From Nocardioides sp. (lineage in GTDB: Bacteria > Actinomycetota > Actinomycetes > Propionibacteriales > Nocardioidaceae), in assembly GCA_029264225.1 (NCBI GenBank), contig JARICB010000147.1, positions 1 through 26,695 on the forward strand: a stretch of DNA of 26,695 nt. Reading direction: 5' to 3'. Shown here piece after piece: positions 15,637 through 24,167 of the stretch. The notes beneath the pieces are model-generated. The model was not told the DNA's origin. It ran no database searches and saw only the letters and a list, made by a program, of their open reading frames with translations. A program made the position numbers and the translations under genes. Numbering within the stretch: position 1 is the first letter of the stretch; every line of letters starts with the position of its first letter.

Positions 15637-16095
15637 TCAGTCGTCGTTCGGGAGGATCTGGACGTATACGGGTGCGCTGCCCCACGACAAGACGAACGAG
15701 TCGTCGCTCGACGGAGCTTCGCTGGTCTCGGCCACGCCGGGCAGACCGAGGCTCCAGGTCCCCAGGAGGGCACCCTTGACACTGCCGCCGACGACGTTGA
15801 GCACTTCACCCATCGCGTCGTGTACGTCGAGCGTGGGCAGCTCCTCGTCGGGCTCGAGACCGAGCATCGCGCCGGCCATCTGGGTAGCGACATCACTGTC
15901 GCAGGTGAGCACGAGGCGTCCGTTCCAGTCACCGCGGAGCTCGATCTGGGCCTGCACCCCCGTCTCGAACTCGGGTGCCTGACCCGACTGCCAGGGCTCG
16001 GCCGTCGCGAACAGCATCGCTCCCCACACCTGTTGGATAGCGGCCAGGACGAGCTCCTGGTCCGGCGCCTGGTAGGGCGCGCTTGAACTGGTCAC
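15637..16095 (-). CDS. cheX: CheX-like CheY-P phosphatase
   Basis: This 152-aa cytoplasmic protein should remove the phosphate from CheY-P, ending the motility signal. The CheC/CheX/FliY active-site pattern ExxN is visible as DAMGEVLNVVGG, with Glu97 and Asn100 in a helix. A single copy is what CheX has, whereas most CheC proteins have two. The flanking beta strands (QAQIELRGDWNGRLVLTC; SFVLSWGSAPVYVQILPND) fit the CheX fold, which usually dimerises. The GTG start at 16095 follows the cheY stop after one base. It is the last chemotaxis gene of the cluster and, with no cheC, cheD or cheZ visible, is the only phosphatase candidate here. Confidence 0.85.
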   Translation of the reverse strand: MTSSSAPYQAPDQELVLAAIQQVWGAMLFATAEPWQSGQAPEFETGVQAQIELRGDWNGRLVLTCDSDVATQMAGAMLGLEPDEELPTLDVHDAMGEVLNVVGGSVKGALLGTWSLGLPGVAETSEAPSSDDSFVLSWGSAPVYVQILPNDD

Positions 16096-16096
16096 G

Positions 16097-16483
16097 TCAG
16101 ACCCCTGTCGTTGTCGGGCGGAGCCCGAGCAGATCGAGCTTCTCCATCATGGCCTCACCAGTGAATGGCTTGATGAGGTACTCGTGCGCACCGGCTGCCA
16201 GTGCCCTGACGATCCGGTCCGACTCACTCTCGGTCGTCACCATCATCAAGGTCATGGCACGCCACTCGGGTCGCTTGCGCACCTCGGTAATGAAGGTCAG
16301 ACCGTCCATCACGGGCATGTTCCAGTCCACGCAGGCCAACTCGGGCGGGCCGTCCATTCCTGACAGAAGGTCCAGCGCTTGTTGGCCGTCTCCGGCCTCC
16401 AAGATCTCGAAGCCTTCCTGACTCAGGATGCGGCCGACGATCCGACGCATCGCCCGAGAGTCGTCGACTATCAATGCGCGCAT
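16097..16483 (-). CDS. cheY: CheY chemotaxis response regulator
   Basis: This is a single-domain 128-aa receiver. The acidic pocket Asp7-Asp8 (LIVDDSRAMRR), the phosphoacceptor Asp53 in CVDWNMPVMDG, Thr83/Thr84 in MMVTTES and Lys105 in YLIKPF are all in place. There is no output domain, so it should diffuse to the flagellar switch after phosphorylation by CheA. The start at 16483 has AGAGAGGAA upstream inside the end of cheR, giving a 13-base overlap. A longer frame to 16543 adds 20 residues with no homology and is rejected. Confidence 0.95.
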   Translation of the reverse strand: MRALIVDDSRAMRRIVGRILSQEGFEILEAGDGQQALDLLSGMDGPPELACVDWNMPVMDGLTFITEVRKRPEWRAMTLMMVTTESESDRIVRALAAGAHEYLIKPFTGEAMMEKLDLLGLRPTTTGV

Positions 16484-17310
16484 GTTCGTTGTTCCTCTCT
16501 GATCCGGTACACCGACGATCGGCCTGCCGGAACGCGTTCCCACGCCTCATCGACGCCCATCGTCATCTCGGCTGCTCCCAAGAAGAGATAGCCGTCGGGA
16601 GCCATCACCTGGCGAACACGCTTCAGCACATCGCGCTTGGTGGGCAGGTCGAAGTAGATGAGCACGTTGCGCAGGAAGACGATGTCGAACCGGCCCATCG
16701 GCGGAAATGGCCGGGTCAGATTGAGACTGCGAAACTCCACACGCTCCCTGAGCGACTGGTTGATCCGCCAGTTGAGACCTGCGCGCTCGAAGTGCCGGAC
16801 CAAGGTCGTGGCGGGGAGGCCACGGTTGACCTCCAGTTGGGAGTACTCCCCCAGGCGCGAGCGGCCGAGCATCTCTTCGGAGAGATCGGTGGCGAGCATG
16901 TCGATCTTCCAACCGGCCAACTCTGGAGTATCCATCGCGGTCATCAGGATGCTGTAAGGCTCCTGACCACTCGAACACGCGCCAGCCCAGATCCGCAGCG
17001 ATCGGTTGGAACGGGTCTTGGCCAGTGCAGGGAACACCGTTTGACGGAGTGCGGTGAAGGGATCGGAGTCGCGGAACCACGAGGTCTCGTTGGTGGTCAA
17101 TGCCTCCACGATCAACTTGAGCGTCGCGGGGGCACGGCGTTTGGACACCTCGGCGACGTAGGAGTCGACATCTGGATGGCCCGCCGCTCGGGCCAACGGC
17201 ACGAGCCGGGACTCCACGAGGTACTCCTTGCCCGTGTCGAGCACGATCGCGCTCTCGGCGCGGACGAGTTCACGAACGAAGGTGAAGGACTGGGGGCTGA
17301 TGGTCATCAT
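16471..17310 (-). CDS. cheR: CheR chemoreceptor methyltransferase
   Basis: This 279-aa enzyme transfers methyl groups from S-adenosylmethionine to glutamates of chemoreceptors during adaptation. It has the N-terminal helical domain at about residues 7-75, the conserved TNETSWFRD at 73-81, the SAM-binding GACSSGQEPYS at 110-120, the acidic TDLSEEML at 141-148, and FLRNVLIYF at 212-220. No tetratricopeptide or pentapeptide-binding extension is seen. The ATG overlaps the cheB stop as ATGA, and a second methionine follows immediately. It pairs with CheB for adaptation; the single receptor encoded in the cluster is its obvious substrate. Confidence 0.96.
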   Translation of the reverse strand: MMTISPQSFTFVRELVRAESAIVLDTGKEYLVESRLVPLARAAGHPDVDSYVAEVSKRRAPATLKLIVEALTTNETSWFRDSDPFTALRQTVFPALAKTRSNRSLRIWAGACSSGQEPYSILMTAMDTPELAGWKIDMLATDLSEEMLGRSRLGEYSQLEVNRGLPATTLVRHFERAGLNWRINQSLRERVEFRSLNLTRPFPPMGRFDIVFLRNVLIYFDLPTKRDVLKRVRQVMAPDGYLFLGAAEMTMGVDEAWERVPAGRSSVYRIREEQRTCAH

Positions 17311-18404
17311 GCACCTCCCGATGCTGCGCTGATGGTGGGTCTGTGGACGAGGCGGCGAGTGATCTCGGCGGGGAGTTCACTCAGGGGCAGCACTTGCTCG
17401 GCCTCACCCGCATTCGCGACGGCTCCCGGCATGCCCCATACGACAGAGGTGTGCTGGTCCTGCACGAGCACGGAGCCGCCGCGGTCGTTGATGTTGCGAG
17501 ATCCTTTGGCACCATCGGAGCCCATGCCGGTCAGCACGACGCCGAGCACCGACCCACCGACCGCAGCAGCGGCGCTGCGGAACAGCACGTCGACGGCCGG
17601 TCGACAGTAGTTCTCGGGTGGGCCCTGAGTCAGGCGGGTGACCAGGCCACGAGAGTCAGAGACGACCTCGAGGTGGAAGTCACCCGGCGCGATGCAAGCC
17701 GTGCCAGGTCGCAGCACCTGGCCGTTGGTCGCCTCGGTGACCTCGAGGGCCAGTTGGCGGTTGAGCCGCGCGGCGAACTGGGTCGTGAACATGGGCGGCA
17801 TGTGCTGCACGATCGCGATCGGTACAGACAGCGGCGGCAACGCGGCCAGGAGCTTACTGAGCGCCTCGGGTCCACCGGTGGAGGCGCCGATCACGAGCAG
17901 TCGGTGGCCTCCTCGAGGGGGTGCAGCCGGGGGCCGGAGCACCACCGGGACTGCGCGAGCCAGCGGCATCGCACTCGCAGGGCTGATCATCCCTGGCTTG
18001 GGGACCAACGACTTGATTCGCGGAATCAGGGCCTCGCGGACCAACTCCATCGAGCGACCGACACTGCCGACGTTCGCGGGTTTCGGTACGTAGTCGGAGG
18101 CCCCGGCCGAGAGGGCGTCGAGTGTTGCTTCGGCACCTCGCTCGGTCAGCGTGCTGAACATGATGACGGGGATGCGACTGCCCGACTGGCGCAGACTGCG
18201 CACGGTCTCGATCCCGTTCAGCTCGGGCATCTCGATATCCATGGTGACCAGGTCCGGCTTCAGCAGTGCGATCTTCTGCAGCCCGGTGCGGCCGTTGACA
18301 GCGGTGCCTATGACCTCGATGTCGGGATCCTCGGAGAGCAGGTCAGAGACCAGCTTGCGGATCACGACCGAGTCGTCCACCACGAGCACCCGGATCCGAG
18401 CCAT
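17307..18404 (-). CDS. cheB: CheB receptor methylesterase/glutamine deamidase
   Basis: This 365-aa protein joins a receiver domain (about 1-125) to a C-terminal methylesterase (about 165-355) through a proline-rich linker (RPPAAPPRGGHR). Receiver residues are Asp10, Asp11, phosphoacceptor Asp56 in TMDIEMP and Lys108 in PKPA. The esterase triad is Ser175 in GASTGGPEA, His201 in VQHMPP and Asp297 in GMGSDGA. It should remove methyl groups from receptor glutamates when phosphorylated by CheA. GGTGAGGA precedes the ATG. It is coupled to cheR by ATGA and lies 110 bp downstream of an unknown gene. Confidence 0.96.
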   Translation of the reverse strand: MARIRVLVVDDSVVIRKLVSDLLSEDPDIEVIGTAVNGRTGLQKIALLKPDLVTMDIEMPELNGIETVRSLRQSGSRIPVIMFSTLTERGAEATLDALSAGASDYVPKPANVGSVGRSMELVREALIPRIKSLVPKPGMISPASAMPLARAVPVVLRPPAAPPRGGHRLLVIGASTGGPEALSKLLAALPPLSVPIAIVQHMPPMFTTQFAARLNRQLALEVTEATNGQVLRPGTACIAPGDFHLEVVSDSRGLVTRLTQGPPENYCRPAVDVLFRSAAAAVGGSVLGVVLTGMGSDGAKGSRNINDRGGSVLVQDQHTSVVWGMPGAVANAGEAEQVLPLSELPAEITRRLVHRPTISAASGGA

Positions 18405-18514
18405 GAATCGTCCTCACCTTGGTACCCGCCCGTGCGGCAGGTGATGACCTCATCGGCTGAAGCGGGAGCAACCTGAGCAGGGAGGGTGAGAAAGCGGGCG
18501 CCGCAGCAGTCGAC

Positions 18515-19492
18515 TCAGCCCCGGCCGTAGACCGCGTGCCACGGCCGCAGCAGGACGGCCGCGTCCTCGGCCGGGAGCAGGTCACTGATCGCCCCTGCCT
18601 GGACCACGCCAGACCAGGCGTTCCAGACGCCGTACGCCGCGTCGCGGGCCTCGAAGCCAGCCTGCGCGAACGCGATGACGGCTGCCAGTTGGGCGTCGCA
18701 GGCGAGTCTGAGCCGGTCGGCCAGCGACAACGCCCAGGTCGCTTGATGCATGGCAGGCGCCCACTGAGCGGTGTGAACCCGTAGTTCGTCGGCCACCCGA
18801 CGCCACGCATCACGATCGGCACGATCGGCGCTCGCCAGCGAGGTCAGGCGAGCATCGAGGTGGGGCACGCCGACACCGATGTGATCACGATCCTCACCGG
18901 CGATCAGCCCGGAGCCGACGAACGGGCCGGCCATCGCTCGGCGCAGGTCGGCCGGCATCTGATCGCGCAGATAGGCGCTTGCAGCCGCATCGGCGAGCAC
19001 GTCCGCGGCTAGGGAGGCCACCGGGTCCTGAACTGCGATCGAACCGCTGTTCAGCCAGGTCCAGTCCAGCAGTTCGCGTCGAAGCAGGCGATCCAAGGCA
19101 TGTACGTCACCCAGCAGGCTGGTCTCCAAGCGCCGCAACAACGCGGTTTCGACCGCGGTGGCGTCCTCGAGTGCAGCACCCGCCGTCGTGAGCGCGTCCG
19201 TCATCGAGGGCGTCTGGGCTGCGGGCGCGGCGCACGCTCGCCGCCAGTCCTCGCGGTCACCGGCACCGGGGTGGCGATCGGCCAGTCGTTCCAGGTCGTC
19301 GGGTCTGGCGGCCAGGGCCACGCGCAGTACGGCAGCGACCTGGTGTCCGCCGGCCAGCCGTGAGAGGTCGTAGCCAAGGGCCGGACCACCGATCACCGAG
19401 TACGCCACGCGATCCGCCCCCGTCCACTGTTCGACGAGACTGATGGTAGCCCCGACCGACAACCGGATCAGGCGTATTCGGGTCCGATCCAC
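18515..19492 (-). CDS. Uncharacterised alanine-rich protein between mcp and cheB
   Basis: I do not recognise a family. From the GTG at 19492 the product is about 325 aa, rich in Ala, Asp, Arg and Leu and without a signal peptide or membrane helix. Recognisable stretches are VAYSVIGGPALGYDLSRLAG, ETALLRRLETSLLGDVHALD, RRELLDWTWLNSGSIAVQDP and RDAAYGVWNAWSGVVQAGAI. It is probably mostly helical. The codon usage fits the neighbouring genes and the frame stays open on the strand of the che operon, so it is a real gene. A start at 19567 would run across the strong hairpin downstream of mcp and is not preferred; other GTG/TTG codons near 19462 are also possible. It might be a local regulator or unrelated to chemotaxis. 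Confidence 0.7.
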   Translation of the reverse strand: MDRTRIRLIRLSVGATISLVEQWTGADRVAYSVIGGPALGYDLSRLAGGHQVAAVLRVALAARPDDLERLADRHPGAGDREDWRRACAAPAAQTPSMTDALTTAGAALEDATAVETALLRRLETSLLGDVHALDRLLRRELLDWTWLNSGSIAVQDPVASLAADVLADAAASAYLRDQMPADLRRAMAGPFVGSGLIAGEDRDHIGVGVPHLDARLTSLASADRADRDAWRRVADELRVHTAQWAPAMHQATWALSLADRLRLACDAQLAAVIAFAQAGFEARDAAYGVWNAWSGVVQAGAISDLLPAEDAAVLLRPWHAVYGRG

Positions 19493-19523
19493 CCGCTCAG
19501 GAGCGAGCCCTACGCCGGAGACA

Positions 19524-19580
19524 GGAGAACCTCCGTAGTGGATGTGGCCTTGACAGCCACACGCCACCCGGAGGTTCTCC
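19524..19580. terminator. Strong hairpin after mcp
   Basis: GGAGAACCTCC at 19524-19534 and GGAGGTTCTCC at 19570-19580 are perfect 11-bp inverted repeats. Inside them TGTGGC and GCCACA, plus GTGG and CCAC, can pair to lengthen the stem. The outer arm begins 14 bp past the mcp stop. No T-run follows on the minus strand, so it is a hairpin-type terminator or an mRNA 3'-end stabiliser that could lower expression of the genes further downstream relative to mcp. Confidence 0.65.
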
Positions 19581-19593
19581 TTGGGTCAAACTG

Positions 19594-21162
19594 TCACTTC
19601 TGGCGGAACCGAGAGATCTGGGTCCGCAGCTCAACAGCCATCCCGGCGAGTTCGTCGATGGCCGACCGGGCCTGGGCAAGCGCCTGTGTGGTGGCCTGAG
19701 CCGCACCGGAGACCCCCGAGATGTTCGTGGCGATCTCGCCCGAACCGGTCGAGGCCTCCGCCACGTTGCGCGACATCTCGTTCGTCGTCGCGGTCTGCTC
19801 TTCGACCGCCGAGGCGATGGTCAGCTGGTAGTCGTTGATCGAGGTGATGATCTTGGAGATCTCACCGATCGCATCCACCGCACCAGTGGTGTCACCCTGG
19901 ATCGCTTCGACCCGACGAGCAATGTCTTCCGTCGCCCGCGCCGTCTCCTGGGCGAGCTCCTTCACCTCGTTGGCGACAACCGCGAACCCCTTGCCCGCCT
20001 CACCGGCACGAGCGGCTTCGATCGTTGCGTTCAGCGCCAACAGGTTCGTCTGCTCCGCGATCGAGGTGATCACCTTGACCACGTTGCCGATCTCCTGCGA
20101 CGACGTCCCGAGCTTGGCCACCGAGTCGTTGGTGCGCTCCACCATCGTCACGGCCTCGGTTGCGACCCGGGCGGCATCGTTGGCCGACGACGCGATCTCG
20201 CGGATCGAGGCCCCCATCTGCTCTGATCCGGCGGCAACGGTCTGGACGTTGCGTGACACCTCGTCGGCGGCACCAGCAACGACCTCAGCCTGCACCGAGG
20301 TCTCCTCAGCACCCGCGGCGATCTGCTGCGAAGCCGCCGACAGTTCCTCCGCGGAAGCAGCTACCGCGTCGGCCGAACCCACGACATCGGACACGATCGT
20401 CGCGACCGAGTCGATGGAGCCGTTCAGGGCGCGCTCCAGTTCACCGAGCTCGGCGCCGGACGTCTCCGGCACCCGCTGGGTCAGGTCGCCGTCAGCGAAA
20501 GCGCTCAGGGCGTCGACACCCCGGCGCAGCGGACGGGTGATGGAGCGGGTGATCATGTATCCCACGATTCCCAGAGCGATCAGGCCGATCAGCGTGACGA
20601 GCAGCAGGTAGAACACCGCGTTCGCCCGGGTCTTGTTGGCGGCTGCCGCCTCCTTGGCTGCGGCTCCCTCCATCGCCCCCATCGCGCCGTCCACGATCGA
20701 GTCCATCTGGTCGTTGGCGGCCTGGACCAGGGCGACCTTCTGACGGGCGGCAACCGGGTCCTTCACGGCCTTGTCCACGAATCGGCTGATCGTCTTGCCG
20801 TACCCGACCCAGGCCTGAGCGAACTGATCGACCTGTTCGTCGCTGCCGCTCAGCCCCAGCGCCCGTAGCTGGACGAGCAATTCGCTGAGCGCTGCGTTGT
20901 CCTCGTCGACTTCCTGTCGGAACGCGGCGTTGTCAGCGTAGGCAGCCGCCTTCAGCGCAGTGGCCTTCAGCTCGCTTGATCGGGTGTCAAGCGCCTGCAT
21001 CAGGACGAGCCCGTTCTGGAAGGCAGCCAGGTCCTTGGCGTCCTGGTTCAGTTGTCGGTAACCAGTCCAGGCGACGCTGGCGACGATGGCAGCAGTCAGC
21101 GCGCCGATCGCGGCGAGCGCGGTGAGCCGACGGCCCACCGTCCAGTTGAATTTCACAGACAT
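19594..21162 (-). CDS. Methyl-accepting chemotaxis protein (transmembrane receptor)
   Basis: This 522-aa receptor has a short cytoplasmic start, membrane helix 1 at about 13-35, an extracellular helical sensor of about 150 residues (36-182) resembling a four-helix bundle, membrane helix 2 at about 182-205, a HAMP domain at about 206-260 beginning [20 protein letters not shown], and a long coiled-coil signalling domain. The highly conserved hairpin tip is [20 protein letters not shown] at 370-389 with [15 protein letters not shown] after it. It should relay ligand binding to CheA through CheW. The C-terminus lacks a CheR-tethering pentapeptide. GAGGA precedes the ATG. Ligand unknown. Confidence 0.96.
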   Translation of the reverse strand: MSVKFNWTVGRRLTALAAIGALTAAIVASVAWTGYRQLNQDAKDLAAFQNGLVLMQALDTRSSELKATALKAAAYADNAAFRQEVDEDNAALSELLVQLRALGLSGSDEQVDQFAQAWVGYGKTISRFVDKAVKDPVAARQKVALVQAANDQMDSIVDGAMGAMEGAAAKEAAAANKTRANAVFYLLLVTLIGLIALGIVGYMITRSITRPLRRGVDALSAFADGDLTQRVPETSGAELGELERALNGSIDSVATIVSDVVGSADAVAASAEELSAASQQIAAGAEETSVQAEVVAGAADEVSRNVQTVAAGSEQMGASIREIASSANDAARVATEAVTMVERTNDSVAKLGTSSQEIGNVVKVITSIAEQTNLLALNATIEAARAGEAGKGFAVVANEVKELAQETARATEDIARRVEAIQGDTTGAVDAIGEISKIITSINDYQLTIASAVEEQTATTNEMSRNVAEASTGSGEIATNISGVSGAAQATTQALAQARSAIDELAGMAVELRTQISRFRQK

Positions 21163-21194
21163 GTCAGATCCTCGGGTTGTGGTCGTGAAGGGGA

Positions 21195-21614
21195 TTAGGG
21201 GGCGACTGCTCGGTCGACGTCGAGCGCCAAGAGCAGTTGGTCGTCAAGCTTGTAGGCGCCGTGCAGGAACTCGCGCGACGGTCCGCTCAGGGTGTCGGGC
21301 GGCCTCTCGAACTGGTCGTCGTCGACGTCCATCACCGCGCCGATGCTGTCCACCAGCAGAGCGATCGTTTCGCCGGCGACCCGGACGACCACGAGCATCG
21401 GCTCCTGGTCGGCGTCGCGATCGGGCAGACCGAGTCGCGCCCGCAACTCCAGTGCGCTGAGGACCTGACCTCGCAGGTTGATCAGGCCGGACACGCTCGC
21501 CGGTGCGAGTGGGATCCGGGTCTGCGGTTGCCCGCGGAGGACCTCCTGCACGGCGTTGACCTCGACGCCGAAGAGGCGCTCGTCGAGGGTGAAGGTCACC
21601 AGTCGGGTGCTCAC
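21195..21614 (-). CDS. cheW: CheW coupling protein
   Basis: This 139-aa protein is a single CheW domain that bridges receptors and CheA. It contains [20 protein letters not shown] at residues 4-23, [20 protein letters not shown] at 41-60, and the second half-barrel with [20 protein letters not shown] at 73-92, followed by [16 protein letters not shown]. The GTG start overlaps the cheA stop as GTGA, indicating coupled translation in the CheA-CheW complex. It ends 32 bp before mcp. Confidence 0.95.
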   Translation of the reverse strand: MSTRLVTFTLDERLFGVEVNAVQEVLRGQPQTRIPLAPASVSGLINLRGQVLSALELRARLGLPDRDADQEPMLVVVRVAGETIALLVDSIGAVMDVDDDQFERPPDTLSGPSREFLHGAYKLDDQLLLALDVDRAVAP

Positions 21615-23878
21615 ATCGTCTCCTGGAGCTCAAGGTCGCGCTCGTCGGAGGCGGCGTAGAAGGTCGGGTCGGCCGAGAGAATCGCGGCCCGAACGTCGAG
21701 GACCTCGACGATCCGGTCGCGAACCAGGGTCGAACCGAGGACACCGTGATCGGTGACCTCGTCTTGAAGCTCGGTGTTCTCTTCGACGATGTCGACGATC
21801 TCGTCCACTGCGATCGCCACACTCCGATCGCCGACCGTGTAGATGACCACCACGAGTTCGTCGCCCTCGCGGTCGCTGAGCGCACCGTAGTAGTTGTTGA
21901 GTCGCAGCAACGGCAGGATTCCGCCGCGATACTGCACCACTTCCCGGTTGCCGATCCGCTCCACGGCCCCCTGGGCGAAGGTTTCCAACCGGGTGACCGA
22001 CGACAGCGGGATCGCGACAGTGCGGCCCCCGCCGAGACCGGCGACCAGCAGTCGTGGGCCTTCCGACGTCGTGACCCGGAGGTCGCGGTCGACCACGTCG
22101 TCAAGCTCCAACGCGTCCGCGTTGAGCACCCGTCGAGCAAGTGCCTGGACATCGAGAATCAGGGCGACCCGACCATCACCGAGGATCGTGGCCCCCGAGT
22201 AGGTGCCGAGCGCCTTCATCTGGGAGCCGAGCGGCTTGACGACGATCTCCTCGGTGCTCAGCACGCGATCGATGACCAGGCCGAAGCGCTTGCCCTCTGC
22301 CTGCAGCACTGCGATGACGACGTGGCCGTCGGAGCGGTCGGACTCGACACCGAGGACGTCGACGAGACGGACGAGCGGAAGCAGGGTTCCGCGCAGCCGG
22401 TAGACGGCCGCACCGTTGATGTCCTCGACGGCGGTCGTGGCCCGGTCGGCGTCGAGCGAGACCAGTTCCAGCAGGCTGACCTGGGGAATGGCGTAGCGAT
22501 CCCCCGCGCACTCAACGGTGAGCGCCGGGACGATCGCCAAGGTGAGGGGGATGCGCAGGCGGCACGTCGTCCCGCGGCCTACGACCGACTCCACCTCGAT
22601 AGTGCCGCCGATGGCCTCGATGTTGGTCTTCACGACGTCCATACCGACGCCCCGCCCGGACACGTTGGTCACGGCGGCCGCGGTCGAGAACCCGGCCACG
22701 AAGATCAGTTGAAGGATGTCGGCCGGCGACATCTGAGCGATCTGGGCCGGCGTACGAAGGCCACGCTCGATAGCTTTGGCCGCCATCTTGTCGGGGTCGA
22801 TGCCGGCGCCGTCGTCGCTGACCTCGACGACCACTTGGCCGCCTTGGTGATAGGCGCGCAGCGTCAGGACACCCTCGGCCGGCTTACCGGCCAGAACTCG
22901 GCCTTCCGGAGTCTCGAGCCCGTGGTCGACGCCGTTGCGGACCAAGTGGGTCAGCGGGTCCTTGACCGCCTCGAGGAGGGTGCGGTCGAGCTCGGTCTCT
23001 TTGCCGACCATGGTCAGTGAGACCTGCTTGCCGCAGTTCGCGCCCAGGTCTCGAACGACTCGTGGGAACTTGGACCAGAGGTGGTCGATCGGCTGCATCC
23101 GGGTCTTCATGACCCCCTCTTGCAGCTCGCTGGCTATCAGGTTGAGCCGTTGGGAGGACCGCATCAGATCGGCATCCTGCTGGTCGCCTGCCTGACGAAC
23201 GATCTGGTTGCGGGTCAGGACGAGTTCCCCGACCAGCCGCATCAGGGTGTCGAGCACGTCCACATCGACGCGGATCGACGCGTCGGCGACGGTGCGGCGA
23301 TGACTGGACTCCTCGTGCTCGACCGAGGAATCGGCGACGTTGGGGGCCACCGGAGCTGCGACGAACTCTGCCTCGACGACGGGCTCGACAATCTCCTCGA
23401 CGCTCGCCTCGACATTCTCCTCGACGATCTCCTCGGCAAGCTGCTCGACGGTCGCCTCGGCGCTCGGCTGGGAGTCCGTCGGCTCGGGCGCACGGCCCTC
23501 GAGGATCGCGGTCACCCGGGTCACTACGGCACTGACATCGGTGTCACCCTCGGCGCCCGTCTGCTCGATGGCGGCGAGCAGGTCACGCACTATGTCCACC
23601 ATGGCGAGGAGCGCGTCGGTCGTTTGCGGGCTCATCGACATCTTGCCGTCACGCAGACCGGCGAGAAGGTTCTCACCGACGTGGGTCACGGCCTCCAGCT
23701 GACTGAAGGCGAGGAACCCGCTCGTGCCCTTGATCGTGTGGATCGTGCGGAAGATGCTGCCTAGCAGGTCACGGGAGCCGGGCGCTCGTTCGAGAGCGAC
23801 CAGGTCGCGGTCGAGCTGGTCCAGGTTCTCGTGGCTTTCCACAAGGAATTCCTGGACGATCTCGTCGATCTCATCCAC
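21611..23878 (-). CDS. cheA: CheA chemotaxis histidine kinase with tandem CheW-like domains
   Basis: This 755-aa kinase phosphorylates CheY and CheB according to receptor state. The Hpt (P1) domain is at 1-105 with phosphoacceptor His47 in FRTIHTIKGTSGF. A 70-residue acidic linker (about 130-200) with repeated VEEIVE-like units replaces a recognisable P2 domain. The dimerisation helices are at about 205-265, then the ATPase with the N box HLVRNGVDHG (311-320), G1 box VEVSDDGAGID (351-361) and G2 box GRGVGMD (408-414). A first CheW-like regulatory domain spans about 440-585, and a second about 605-735. Two such domains in one CheA occur in some bacteria but are not the standard plan. The GTG at 23878 follows GAGAGGT. 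It heads the che operon. Confidence 0.95.
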   Translation of the reverse strand: MDEIDEIVQEFLVESHENLDQLDRDLVALERAPGSRDLLGSIFRTIHTIKGTSGFLAFSQLEAVTHVGENLLAGLRDGKMSMSPQTTDALLAMVDIVRDLLAAIEQTGAEGDTDVSAVVTRVTAILEGRAPEPTDSQPSAEATVEQLAEEIVEENVEASVEEIVEPVVEAEFVAAPVAPNVADSSVEHEESSHRRTVADASIRVDVDVLDTLMRLVGELVLTRNQIVRQAGDQQDADLMRSSQRLNLIASELQEGVMKTRMQPIDHLWSKFPRVVRDLGANCGKQVSLTMVGKETELDRTLLEAVKDPLTHLVRNGVDHGLETPEGRVLAGKPAEGVLTLRAYHQGGQVVVEVSDDGAGIDPDKMAAKAIERGLRTPAQIAQMSPADILQLIFVAGFSTAAAVTNVSGRGVGMDVVKTNIEAIGGTIEVESVVGRGTTCRLRIPLTLAIVPALTVECAGDRYAIPQVSLLELVSLDADRATTAVEDINGAAVYRLRGTLLPLVRLVDVLGVESDRSDGHVVIAVLQAEGKRFGLVIDRVLSTEEIVVKPLGSQMKALGTYSGATILGDGRVALILDVQALARRVLNADALELDDVVDRDLRVTTSEGPRLLVAGLGGGRTVAIPLSSVTRLETFAQGAVERIGNREVVQYRGGILPLLRLNNYYGALSDREGDELVVVIYTVGDRSVAIAVDEIVDIVEENTELQDEVTDHGVLGSTLVRDRIVEVLDVRAAILSADPTFYAASDERDLELQETM

Positions 23879-23917
23879 CGGGGTCTACCTCTCGTCGGTC
23901 GTACCGTTCGACGAGGC

Positions 23918-23944
23918 ATATCGGCCACCGATGGGACGACCTGA
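23918..23944 (-). promoter_or_regulatory. Possible sigma-28-type promoter upstream of cheA
   Basis: On the minus strand GCCGATAT at 23918-23925 matches seven of eight bases of the motility-sigma -10 element GCCGATAA. TCAG at 23941-23944 stands 15 nt upstream, where TAAA would be expected (two of four match). A flagellar sigma factor controlling a che operon would be normal, but the -35 match is weak and no sigma-28 gene is visible in the window. Confidence 0.25.
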
Positions 23945-24093
23945 GTGAAGATCACACCGGACCTCCGTGGACGGGCGACGGCGTCCTGGCCGTCCTGGCC
24001 CTGTTGTCCGTGCTGGATGGGCACCCTGCGGCCCGAGGAGCCGTAGCGGTGGTTCATACTAAGAACGTGTCAGGCTCGACAGAGGCTGGCTTC

Positions 24094-24167
24094 GCGGACG
24101 TGGTGTAGTTGCAGCACGCTTCCCTTCCAGGGAATGAGTCGAGGTTCAAATCCTCGCGTCCGCTCCA
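24094..24167 (+). tRNA. tRNA-Gly (anticodon TCC)
   Basis: The sequence folds as a cloverleaf. The acceptor stem GCGGACG pairs with CGTCCGC (24157-24163); the D stem is GTG/CAC; the anticodon loop CTTCCAG carries TCC; the T stem CGAGG/CCTCG encloses TTCAAAT; and discriminator T is followed by an encoded CCA. It should read GGA and GGG codons. The anticodon stem has a C27:T43 mismatch, and the D loop (TAGTTGCAG) lacks the usual GG pair, so the gene is slightly unusual but otherwise intact. It stands next to remains of an integrated element, and tRNA genes are common integration targets. Confidence 0.93.

Noticed and set aside
21746..23020. A 424-codon plus-strand frame opposite cheA
   Set aside because: It is antisense to well-defined CheA domains and rich in Asp, His and Arg without motifs.
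23761..24057. A 98-codon minus-strand frame upstream of cheA
   Set aside because: It overlaps the beginning of cheA in another frame and turns Arg-rich there; the leader part has no start signal worth trusting.
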